A stretch of 8,555 bases of DNA, from NCBI GenBank assembly GCA_031552995.1, contig JAVBMB010000095.1:1-8555 (forward strand), in the 5' to 3' direction. The translations under genes and the position numbers were made by a program. The DNA is from JAVBMB01 sp031552995. GTDB lineage: Bacteria; Bacillota; Clostridia; Oscillospirales; Butyricicoccaceae. Position 1 is the first letter of the stretch. The number at the start of each line of letters is the position of its first letter. The notes below the pieces were generated by a model, which saw nothing but the letters and a program-made list of their open reading frames with translations, searched no databases and was not told where the DNA came from. Shown one piece after another: positions 1 through 5,721 of the stretch.

Positions 1-409
1 ACGGCATGATGATTATCGTGCTGAATATGTCGAACACGAACTTGACCGCAAGCGCATAGGCAAACTTTAATGGCAGCGAGAAGTTCGGCGCGGTAAACAT
101 CAGAACGCAGAATATGGCGTAAAATACGGGAAATACCCTTAGATATGGCCTCACCTTTTCACCGTTTTTAAACTGGTGATTGTCGGCATAATAGCCGATA
201 AGAGGGTCGTTTACCGTGTCCCACAGCTGCCCAATCAGCATAAGCGTACCGGAAAGGCCGGCGCCTATTCTCAGGACATCGGTGTAAAAGTATAGCAGAT
301 AACTCTCCAGTGTCTGCTGCATCGAGTGATAAGTGACTGAAAAAACGCTGGTGCCTATGGCCTCTGACCGTGTAATCATGCTTTTAATTTCGATTTCAGT
401 TTTATCCAT
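1..409 (-). CDS. GPH-family (MelB-like) sugar:cation symporter, N-terminal part
   Basis: The reverse strand reads from ATG at 409 to the window edge without a stop, giving the first 136 residues of a membrane transporter (start MDKTEIEIKSMITRSEAIG). The stretch QLWDTVNDPLIGYYADN, about residues 57-73, is the hallmark loop between helices 2 and 3 of the glycoside-pentoside-hexuronide:cation symporter family within the MFS fold. It is followed by the basic segment KNGEKVRPYLR and another hydrophobic helix. Family members import a sugar or glycoside together with Na+ or H+; the substrate cannot be told from this fragment. The start is fixed by an AAAGGAG ribosome binding site at 417-423, 7 nt upstream. 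The gene diverges from a TetR regulator, and its promoter lies inside the shared palindrome at 452-491, so control by that regulator is likely. About two thirds of the protein is outside the window. Confidence 0.88.
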   Translation of the reverse strand, partial: MDKTEIEIKSMITRSEAIGTSVFSVTYHSMQQTLESYLLYFYTDVLRIGAGLSGTLMLIGQLWDTVNDPLIGYYADNHQFKNGEKVRPYLRVFPVFYAIFCVLMFTAPNFSLPLKFAYALAVKFVFDIFSTIIIMP

Positions 410-454
410 TGCGACACTCCTTTCTCTTTTTGCCAACAAAATGCCTGCCTCCTA

Positions 455-483
455 TTGATATTTTACCAAACGTTTGGTAAAAT
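455..483 (+). promoter_or_regulatory. Sigma70-type promoter for the TetR gene
   Basis: TTGATA at 455-460 and TAAAAT at 478-483 are separated by exactly 17 bp, a good match to vegetative -35/-10 boxes. The predicted transcription start is near 490, leaving a short leader of about 35 nt before the regulator's start codon. Both boxes lie wholly inside the 40-bp palindrome. A second -10-like TATAAT at 493-498 lacks a properly spaced -35. Confidence 0.65.
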
Positions 484-488
484 ATCAA
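460..488 (-). promoter_or_regulatory. Sigma70-type promoter for the GPH transporter
   Basis: Because the region is a perfect palindrome, the reverse strand carries the same TTGATA (483-488), 17-bp spacer and TAAAAT (460-465). Transcription would start near 453 and give a leader of about 44 nt before the transporter ATG. The two opposed promoters share almost the same bases, so polymerase can occupy only one at a time, and a repressor on the palindrome would block both. Confidence 0.65.
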
Positions 489-525
489 TAGTTATAATCC
501 TTGTTTTCGTATAGGGGTGGATATA

Positions 526-1143
526 TTGCCAACTGACTCGCAGCTTCGCATATTCGGGGCAATCGACGAGCTTTTCAAAACCGGAGGCATAGAGCAGGTG
601 ACTATGTCGCGCATCGGTGCGCTGTGCGGCATGCACAAAGGAAGTCTGCTCTATCACTTCAAAACAAAGGAAGCCATGCTGCTCAGCTATTATGAGCACT
701 ATTTAAAAGAACATGACGCGGCATTTTTCGACGAGGTTGAGCGCATCATCGCGGACGGCGACGGCGGTGTCAAGAACTTCTGCCTGCTTATCGACCTTAT
801 ATTGTCCGTCAACGTCAACAAACCCAGCCTGCGGGATATCGCGACAAGCGATATTGTCTATCTCGCGTCAAAGGATTCACAAATCGCCGAGCTTTTGGAT
901 GCGAAGTTTCACAGGATGGAGGCTTTTTTGCGTCAAAAGCTGCTGCTGTTCGGCACATTCGGCATACTTGACGAGCTGCGTTTTGACGACAGCATAAGCG
1001 ACCTGCTGTTTAATCTAAGTGCCGTACTGTACTTTGCGTTGTACGGCATAAGCCTGCCGCGCCATCCCGAGACGGTTCGGAGAGCCGTCACAAGGGTGAA
1101 GATGTCATTTATCAAGGATGCTTTGCATCGCGATATTATTTAG
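526..1143 (+). CDS. TetR/AcrR-family transcriptional regulator
   Basis: A 205-residue protein of ordinary TetR length. Residues about 7-55 form the TetR_N DNA-binding domain: a helix (QLRIFGAIDELF), then the helix-turn-helix running from TMSRIGALCG to KGSLLYHFKTKEAM, where the GSLLYHF-x-x-KE signature is typical. The remaining 150 residues are a helical ligand/dimer domain with no recognisable substrate class. I start it at TTG 526 because AGGGGTGG at 513-520 sits 5 nt upstream. The longer frame opens at GTG 517, 3 codons earlier, but that has no spaced ribosome site. The gene diverges from a GPH sugar transporter and is transcribed out of the 40-bp palindrome, so it probably represses itself and the transporter. 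The inducer is unknown. Confidence 0.88.
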   Translation: MPTDSQLRIFGAIDELFKTGGIEQVTMSRIGALCGMHKGSLLYHFKTKEAMLLSYYEHYLKEHDAAFFDEVERIIADGDGGVKNFCLLIDLILSVNVNKPSLRDIATSDIVYLASKDSQIAELLDAKFHRMEAFLRQKLLLFGTFGILDELRFDDSISDLLFNLSAVLYFALYGISLPRHPETVRRAVTRVKMSFIKDALHRDII

Positions 1144-1304
1144 GAAAGCGCCGGTTTTATCCCACGGAGGTGTCTTTGCGGGCTTGTTGCGCCGGGATTA
1201 AATCAGCGCCGGCCCGGCTTTGCCCGCAATGATACCGCGCAAGCCGCAGGGCACCTCATCACCCGGGCTTTGTAACAGGCCGATAGCTGGAAAGGAGCAT
1301 TTGC
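1144..1304. other. Gap between TetR gene and hydrolase, structured
   Basis: No gene is visible in this 161-bp gap. It contains a nested inverted repeat: TGCGGGC (1177-1183) pairs with GCCCGCA (1222-1228), and inside it GCCGGG (1191-1196) pairs with CCCGGC (1213-1218), leaving a 16-nt loop. There is no T tract after it, so it is not a standard Rho-independent terminator. A near repeat, CCCGGCTTTG at 1213-1222 and CCGGGCTTTG at 1263-1272, follows. No convincing -35/-10 pair was found, so the downstream hydrolase may be read through from the TetR promoter or have a weak promoter here. Confidence 0.5.
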
Positions 1305-2723
1305 ATGAAAGATTTTGAACAAAAGCTTGCCGCCCTTGCCGCGGCGGAAGGGCTGCCCTCGCTTGTTGTGGGGCTGCGCCGCGGGGGGGATTTTACATTC
1401 TACGGCGCAGGGTTTGCAGATATAGAGCGCGACCATGCGCCGGATGAGCACACAATATACCCTATCGGCTCGTGCTCAAAGGCGTTCATAGCCGCCGCGC
1501 TGTGCATCGCGTGCGATGACGGGCTGTTGACTATTGACACGCCTGTGCGCGATATCGTCAAGGATTTTCGCATGTACACCGACGAGCTGACGAGGACACT
1601 CACCGTGCGCGACACATTGTCGCACTCGGCGTGCATATCGGGGCATAACCTCGTGTGGGAGTATTCCCGTCCGGATATGACGATGCGCGACATCGTATAT
1701 ATGCTGCGGTACATGGAGCCGGTTGCGCCGGCTCGCTATCGCATGTACTACTTAAATAATATGTTCACTCTGGCCTGCGTCATTCTTGAAGACGCCGCAA
1801 AAATGCCGTGGTATACATTCGTCAAAACGCGCCTGCTTGACCCTCTGGGCATGACGCGCACATTTTTCAGCCCCTCCGAATACGAATCCGACTTGAACCG
1901 CGCGCTGCCTTACAGCCGCGGCGGGGACGGAAAGCCGGCAGGCATACCGCCGCATGATGTGTTCCGCTCGGCCGGGGCGGCGGGCTGTCTCAGCTCGACG
2001 GCGCATGACATGGACATCTGGCTGCGGCTGCACCTCGGACGCGGCGAGCTCGGCGGCGTCAGGTGTTTTTCGCAGCGCAGCGCGCGCATGATGCATTCGA
2101 CGCAGACGGTCATCCGTCCGGGCGAGTTCTATCCGTTCGACTTCCCGGATGAGCTGCGCGACCAGGGCTACGGCCTCGGCTGGTGTGTTCAGAACATGTA
2201 CGGCAAAAGGCTTGTCGCCCACGGCGGCGTTATCCGAGGCTTTACGTCGCTTGCGGCGTTTGCGCCGGATGACGGCTTTTGCTACACTGTGATATGCAAT
2301 ATGAACGGCGGCAACATGCCGAATGTTCTCGGCTATGATATCGCGGCAAAGCTGTTTGGCAGCGATGATGACTGGGTTGCAAAGGTCAGCGCGGCTGTGG
2401 CTCCGCGCATGGAGGCCGCGGCAAAGCAGGAGGCTGCGCGCATGGAGGCGCTCGACACGAATGCCGCGCCGCCTCTTCCGCTTGAAAGATATGCTGGCGA
2501 CTACACAAACGATATATACGGCATCATGCGTATCACGCGGGAAAACGGCAAGCTTGCGGCATATCTCGAAGATATGCGTCTCGATATGATATTTCTGGGT
2601 GACGAGTTCCTGACTGTTGAGCCGCGCGGCATAAAGTATCCCCTGGCATTCACGCAGAGCGGCGATGCTGTGGCCGGTTTTATCTGGAACCCCGAGGTGC
2701 CGGTCGAGTTTACGCGTATCTGA
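1305..2723 (+). CDS. Serine hydrolase, beta-lactamase class C/esterase family
   Basis: A 472-residue protein with the beta-lactamase-fold hydrolase signature (Pfam Beta-lactamase, PF00144). The nucleophile motif SxxK is S56-C-S-K59, the second motif YxN is Y149-L-N151, the SH(T/S)xG-like loop is TLSHSACISGH (104-114), and the third motif is H306-G-G308 in place of KTG. Residues from about 390 (LPLERYAGDY) resemble the C-terminal DUF3471 beta domain found in many such proteins. There is no signal peptide: the N-terminus (MKDFEQKLAALAAAEG) is polar, so it is predicted cytoplasmic, unlike secreted AmpC or penicillin-binding enzymes. HGG in place of KTG is common in esterase and peptidase members, so antibiotic hydrolysis should not be assumed. 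AAAGGAG at 1291-1297 supports the ATG. The substrate is unknown; proximity to a sugar transporter suggests, but does not show, deacylation of a small imported compound. Confidence 0.88.
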   Translation: MKDFEQKLAALAAAEGLPSLVVGLRRGGDFTFYGAGFADIERDHAPDEHTIYPIGSCSKAFIAAALCIACDDGLLTIDTPVRDIVKDFRMYTDELTRTLTVRDTLSHSACISGHNLVWEYSRPDMTMRDIVYMLRYMEPVAPARYRMYYLNNMFTLACVILEDAAKMPWYTFVKTRLLDPLGMTRTFFSPSEYESDLNRALPYSRGGDGKPAGIPPHDVFRSAGAAGCLSSTAHDMDIWLRLHLGRGELGGVRCFSQRSARMMHSTQTVIRPGEFYPFDFPDELRDQGYGLGWCVQNMYGKRLVAHGGVIRGFTSLAAFAPDDGFCYTVICNMNGGNMPNVLGYDIAAKLFGSDDDWVAKVSAAVAPRMEAAAKQEAARMEALDTNAAPPLPLERYAGDYTNDIYGIMRITRENGKLAAYLEDMRLDMIFLGDEFLTVEPRGIKYPLAFTQSGDAVAGFIWNPEVPVEFTRI

Positions 2724-2756
2724 CATTTTGGCCTGCCCGGATCCATTCCTCATTTT

Positions 2757-2797
2757 CAAAACGCCCGCCGGGCATCCGCTGCCCGTCGGGCCTTTTG
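2757..2797 (+). terminator. Hairpin terminator after the serine hydrolase
   Basis: GCCCGCCGGGCA (2763-2774) pairs with TGCCCGTCGGGC (2780-2791), with one C/T mismatch and a 5-nt loop, followed by TTTT at 2793-2796. Flanking CAAAA (2757-2761) can pair with TTTTG (2793-2797), so the element could also stop transcription from the other side. It begins 33 bp past the hydrolase stop. The short T tract makes it moderate in strength. Confidence 0.75.
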
Positions 2798-2823
2798 CAG
2801 GTCTCCGGAATAATTGTATAAGG

Positions 2824-2852
2824 TTGACAAATGTGGGAAAATATGCTAAAAG
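2824..2852 (+). promoter_or_regulatory. Sigma70-type promoter of the diguanylate cyclase gene
   Basis: A consensus -35 TTGACA (2824-2829) is followed after 17 bp by TAAAAG (2847-2852), with TG at 2844-2845 giving an extended -10. Transcription would begin near 2859, just past the preceding terminator, leaving a leader of about 133 nt before the cyclase start. Confidence 0.65.
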
Positions 2853-2886
2853 GATATAGCGCCTGTGCAAATCTGTGCATTAATTG

Positions 2887-2921
2887 TCTGCCTGCAATTG
2901 CATATTGATTGGACAGGCAGA
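2887..2921 (+). other. Hairpin in the leader of the cyclase gene
   Basis: TCTGCCTG (2887-2894) and CAGGCAGA (2914-2921) form a perfect 8-bp stem with a 19-nt loop holding the small palindrome GCAATTGC at its start. It falls inside the predicted leader, about 70 nt upstream of the start codon, with no T tract, so it is not a terminator. I do not recognise a known riboswitch; in particular I do not see the conserved tetraloop/receptor pattern of the cyclic-di-GMP-I (GEMM) aptamer. Confidence 0.45.
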
Positions 2922-2991
2922 TTCAGCATCGCAACTGCGCAAAATCGCACTCCCCCATTCAGGGCACATAACGGCTGAAAGGATAATGCGC

Positions 2992-4197
2992 ATGACTGCA
3001 TATATTCGCAACGCGCTGTTCCCGCAAATGCGGCTGCAGCCTGACGACCGCGACGCTTTTTTCCGCGAGCTGCAAAAGGTGAATGGCGAGCGTGGCTTTA
3101 TAGCAACGCTTGCGGCATCTGTGCTGATGGGAGTCTTTCTCATCTTCTATCTCATCGAGGGTCATTACAGCAGCGCTGCTGATTCATTCCGCACGGGCAA
3201 CGCTGTATTTCATGTTGCCATCATCATATGGATGGCGGTCAACAGCGTGCTCATCCGCAGATGGCTGCGCGATGTCGTAAAAAACGCGCGCAAGCTGCAC
3301 GCCAGCGCCTGTTTATGCTGCCTGTTTGTTCTGCTGTGGACGCTGGTTTTTCTGCGATATACCTCGCACTCGGTGGCTGCGCCGCGGTTCGAGATTTATA
3401 TTACCATGCTGTTTTTGTTTTCATTTCTTATATATCCCCAGCCAGGCGCGCGTTTTGCGGTCTATTTCGGCTCGTATCTGATTTACCTGCTGCTGTTCAG
3501 GCGGATAATATTTGCCACGCAGGAGCTGTCCGCAGTACTGCGCAGCCTGCAAAGCGTCACCGTTTGCATCGTTTTGTCGGTTGTAACCGGGGCTCTCAAT
3601 TACAACGGACAGGTCAAAAGCTTCCTGTACCGCAAGCAGCGCGACCTTGACGTCGCCGAGCTGAAGCGCCTGTATGAGGTTATCGAGCTTCAGTCCATTA
3701 CCGACGCGCTGACCGGCATATACAACCGCAGGCGGTTTGACGCGCTGCTTGCCGAAGAATGGGCGCGAGCCGCCAGGACGAACCAGCCGATAGCGCTGAT
3801 AATTATCGATGTCGATTTCTTCAAGCAGTACAATGATATTCACGGTCACGCCGCGGGGGACGCCTGCCTTAAAGCTGTTGCCGAGGTAATGGGCAGCGCC
3901 GCGAAGAGGCGGTACGAATCGCTGTTTCGCATCGGCGGGGAGGAGTTTGCGATTGTCGTGCCAAACGCCGCCGCAAAGGATGTCGCTCATCTGTGCGCCG
4001 ACGTGCTTGAGCGAACCGAGGCAAAGCAGATACCGCACGGCGGTTCGTCTGTCAGCCAATATGTCACAGTAAGCGCGGGCGCCGCGCTGATGTACCCCTC
4101 GGCCGACAACACGCAGGACGTGATATTTGAGCTTGCCGACCGCCGGCTGTACGAGGCAAAGAACGGCGGTCGCAACCGCTTCTGCTTTGCGGAGTAG
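2992..4197 (+). CDS. Membrane-bound diguanylate cyclase (GGDEF domain)
   Basis: A 401-residue protein with about six hydrophobic helices (residues about 36-56, 71-89, 103-122, 133-150, 154-172, 186-204), a short linker helix, and a C-terminal GGDEF domain from about 235. The domain shows DALTGIYNRRRF (238-249), the metal-binding DVD (273-275), and the active loop GGEEF (315-319), so it should condense two GTP into cyclic di-GMP at the inner membrane face. The inhibitory I-site, normally RxxD five residues before GGEEF, reads RRYE (306-309), a conservative but weakened match. The membrane part resembles no sensor family I can name. I chose ATG 2992 because AAAGGA at 2978-2983 is 8 nt upstream; the frame stays open to TTG 2884, but that would place the leader hairpin inside the gene. 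It has its own promoter and terminator, so it is probably monocistronic. Confidence 0.9.
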   Translation: MTAYIRNALFPQMRLQPDDRDAFFRELQKVNGERGFIATLAASVLMGVFLIFYLIEGHYSSAADSFRTGNAVFHVAIIIWMAVNSVLIRRWLRDVVKNARKLHASACLCCLFVLLWTLVFLRYTSHSVAAPRFEIYITMLFLFSFLIYPQPGARFAVYFGSYLIYLLLFRRIIFATQELSAVLRSLQSVTVCIVLSVVTGALNYNGQVKSFLYRKQRDLDVAELKRLYEVIELQSITDALTGIYNRRRFDALLAEEWARAARTNQPIALIIIDVDFFKQYNDIHGHAAGDACLKAVAEVMGSAAKRRYESLFRIGGEEFAIVVPNAAAKDVAHLCADVLERTEAKQIPHGGSSVSQYVTVSAGAALMYPSADNTQDVIFELADRRLYEAKNGGRNRFCFAE

Positions 4198-4212
4198 CTT
4201 ATGCCTTAAAAC

Positions 4213-4239
4213 CCGGGTGAAATACCACCCGGTTTTTTT
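4213..4239 (+). terminator. Rho-independent terminator after the cyclase gene
   Basis: CCGGGTG (4213-4219) pairs perfectly with CACCCGG (4226-4232) around a 6-nt loop, followed at once by seven T residues (4233-4239). It lies 15 bp past the cyclase stop and separates this unit from the kor-suc operon. Confidence 0.9.
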
Positions 4240-4257
4240 ATATTCACATCCATATAA

Positions 4258-4271
4258 AATGCATATGCATT
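4258..4271. promoter_or_regulatory. 14-bp palindrome upstream of the kor operon
   Basis: AATGCATATGCATT is a perfect inverted repeat about 41 bp upstream of the best -10 candidate and 94 bp before the first kor start codon. It sits in the most AT-rich stretch of the window. Its position fits an operator or activator site for the operon, but no regulator is encoded nearby and the low base complexity means it could be chance. Confidence 0.35.
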
Positions 4272-4288
4272 CTATAAAAAATCGATAT

Positions 4289-4317
4289 TTTTCTTATGCT
4301 TTCACACAACTTATAAT
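4289..4317 (+). promoter_or_regulatory. Putative promoter of the kor-suc operon
   Basis: A perfect -10 hexamer TATAAT lies at 4312-4317, 48 bp before korD. The 17-bp-spaced position upstream (4289-4294) reads TTTTCT, a poor -35, so the promoter may need an activator. The surrounding 4240-4320 stretch is much more AT-rich than the coding DNA. A small inverted repeat, CAGAT (4330-4334) and ATCTG (4342-4346), lies in the predicted leader. Confidence 0.4.
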
Positions 4318-4364
4318 TAAGTAAAGCGGCAGATGGCTCATATCTGTCTGAGTATCGGAGTGAC

Positions 4365-4577
4365 ATGATGAAAAACGCGTTTGAGATAGAGCTCAACATC
4401 AAATACTGCAAATCATGCGGTATTTGCATAGAGTTTTGCCCAAAAAGGGTGTTTGAGTACGCCGAAAACGGAAAGGCGCGCGCCGCAAGGCCGCAGGATT
4501 GTATTGGCTGCGGCCAGTGCGAGCTGCGTTGCCCGGATTTTGCGATTCGCGTCGGAAAAGAGCGTCAAAATGGCTGA
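4365..4577 (+). CDS. korD: 2-oxoglutarate:ferredoxin oxidoreductase, delta (ferredoxin) subunit
   Basis: A 70-residue protein with two complete [4Fe-4S] motifs: C15-x2-C18-x2-C21-x3-C25-P and C46-x2-C49-x2-C52-x3-C56-P. This is the size and pattern of the separate delta subunit of four-subunit 2-oxoacid:ferredoxin oxidoreductases, which carries electrons from the cluster in the beta subunit to external ferredoxin. Two start codons are adjacent (4365 and 4368); GGAG at 4357-4360 is 4 nt from the first and 7 nt from the second, so the second may be the one used. It is the first gene of the operon, and its stop overlaps the start of korA by 8 nt. The assignment to 2-oxoglutarate rather than another oxoacid rests on KorA similarity and the adjacent sucCD. 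Confidence 0.9.
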   Translation: MMKNAFEIELNIKYCKSCGICIEFCPKRVFEYAENGKARAARPQDCIGCGQCELRCPDFAIRVGKERQNG

Positions 4578-5721
4578 CAGAAAATCGGAGATAATGACAG
4601 GCAACGACGCGTGCGTGCGCGGCGCCATAGCTGCCGGCATGAGGTTTTTTGCCGGATACCCCATAACGCCGGCGACAGAGATATCCGAGCAGGCGTCGGA
4701 GCTGCTGCCAAAATGCGGCGGCAAATATATCCAGATGGAGGATGAAATCGCCTCTATGGCGGCCATCATCGGCGCGTCGTTCGCCGGGGCAAAGTCAATG
4801 ACGGCGACGAGCGGCCCCGGCATCTCGCTGATGCAGGAGAATATCGGCTTCGGTATACTGGCCGAGGTGCCGTGCGTCATCGTTGATGTTATGCGCCAGG
4901 GCCCGTGTCAGGGCGTCGCCACCATACCGGCCCAGGGGGATTTTATGCAGTCCCGCTGGGGGACGCACAGCGACCATCCGATGATTACCGTCGTGCCGTG
5001 CTCGGTGCCGGAAATATATTTCGAGACGGTGCGCGCTTTCAATTTGTCCGAACGCTTCAGAACCCCTGTTATTATACTGTCCGACGCCATTCTGGCGCAT
5101 ATGAGCGAAAAAATAACGCTGCCCGAGCCGGGTGAGCTTGAGATTATCAACCGTATAAAGCCGGACAGGGCGAGCCGCGGGTATATGCCCTACGCGCCGG
5201 ATGAGCGCGGAATCCCGCCGATGGCGACATTCGGCGACGGCAACCGCTGGTTTGTCAGCGGGATAATTCACGATGAGCGCGGCTTCCCGGACAGCGGCGA
5301 CCCGCAGCGTATCTCGTCTCTTGTGACGCGGCTGCACAGCAAGGTGAATAATTACCTGCCCGAAATAGAGAAATACGAGGAGTACAGGGCCGAAGACGCC
5401 GATGTGCTGTTAATTGCGGCCGGAGTTGTGGCCCGCTCGGTCAAGGCGGCCGTAGATTCACTGCGCCTTGGCGGTATCAAGGCCGGGCTGTTTCGCCCGG
5501 TCACGCTGTGGCCGTTCCCCGAAGCGCGGCTGCGGGAGCTCGCTAAAAACAAACGGCTGCTTTTGACGTGCGAGATGAACGAGGGGCAGCTGTACGGCAT
5601 AGCGCGTCAGTACGCCGGCGACCTTGCGCCGGGTGCGGCGATTACACAGAACAACGGCAGGCTTATCGAGGCTGGCGCGATAGCGGCCCGAGCAAGGGAG
5701 GCGATTGAAAATGTCAGATAA
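4570..5721 (+). CDS. korA: 2-oxoglutarate:ferredoxin oxidoreductase, alpha subunit
   Basis: A 383-residue protein of normal KorA length. Residues 10-30 (TGNDACVRGAI to FFAGY), GYPITPATEIS (29-39), QMEDEIASMAAIIGA (55-69) and TATSGPGISLMQE (78-90) match the pyrimidine-binding domain of the alpha subunit (POR_N). Residues from about 271 (EYRAEDADVLLIAAG onward) form the transketolase-C-like domain II. With KorB it binds TPP and the 2-oxoacid. The loop after the VDVMR strand reads RQGPCQGVAT (109-118), where the KorA proteins I remember have a PSTGQPT-like sequence. ATG 4570 is chosen because it begins the conserved N-terminus and overlaps the korD stop by 8 nt; the frame is open upstream, but those residues only mirror korD. 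The ribosome site is weak (GAG, 4560-4562 region), suggesting translational coupling to korD. Confidence 0.9.
   Translation: MADRKSEIMTGNDACVRGAIAAGMRFFAGYPITPATEISEQASELLPKCGGKYIQMEDEIASMAAIIGASFAGAKSMTATSGPGISLMQENIGFGILAEVPCVIVDVMRQGPCQGVATIPAQGDFMQSRWGTHSDHPMITVVPCSVPEIYFETVRAFNLSERFRTPVIILSDAILAHMSEKITLPEPGELEIINRIKPDRASRGYMPYAPDERGIPPMATFGDGNRWFVSGIIHDERGFPDSGDPQRISSLVTRLHSKVNNYLPEIEKYEEYRAEDADVLLIAAGVVARSVKAAVDSLRLGGIKAGLFRPVTLWPFPEARLRELAKNKRLLLTCEMNEGQLYGIARQYAGDLAPGAAITQNNGRLIEAGAIAARAREAIENVR

Larger units (their letters stand above)
452..491. promoter_or_regulatory. Perfect 40-bp palindromic operator between divergent genes
   Basis: Every base from 452 to 471 pairs with its mirror position from 491 back to 472, giving an uninterrupted 20+20 inverted repeat with no spacer. 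The core reads TTTTACCAAACGTTTGGTAAAA. It lies between the divergent transporter (start 409) and the TetR-family gene (start about 526). TetR dimers or paired dimers typically bind palindromes of 15-30 bp in such positions, so this is the probable operator for autoregulation and transporter control. The perfect symmetry and length are unusual. Binding by the neighbouring regulator is inferred from position. Confidence 0.85.

Noticed and set aside
1177..1228. Rho-independent terminator for the TetR gene
   Set aside because: The hairpin is not followed by a T-rich run.
1305..2723. Antibiotic-resistance beta-lactamase (AmpC type)
   Set aside because: There is no signal peptide and HGG replaces KTG; these features fit esterase/peptidase-like members better.
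1752..2870. Open frame of 372 codons on the minus strand opposite the serine hydrolase
   Set aside because: It is Arg/Ala-rich with no recognisable domain and mirrors a gene with all its catalytic motifs on the plus strand; it is a shadow of GC-biased codons.
2884..2991. N-terminal extension of the cyclase from TTG 2884
   Set aside because: There is no ribosome site at 2884, the region forms a leader hairpin, and AAAGGA is correctly placed for ATG 2992.
2859..2991. Cyclic-di-GMP riboswitch in front of the cyclase
   Set aside because: I could not find the conserved GEMM or c-di-GMP-II sequence blocks; only one simple hairpin is visible.
3421..4059. Open frame of 212 codons on the minus strand opposite the GGDEF domain
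   Set aside because: It lies within the coding strand of an intact cyclase and its translation shows no domain.
4570..5721. VorB-type 2-oxoisovalerate oxidoreductase alpha subunit
   Set aside because: The blocks GNDACVRGA, QMEDEIA, MTATSGPG and SLMQE fit KorA better, and sucCD follows directly; kept only as a caveat because of the altered loop.
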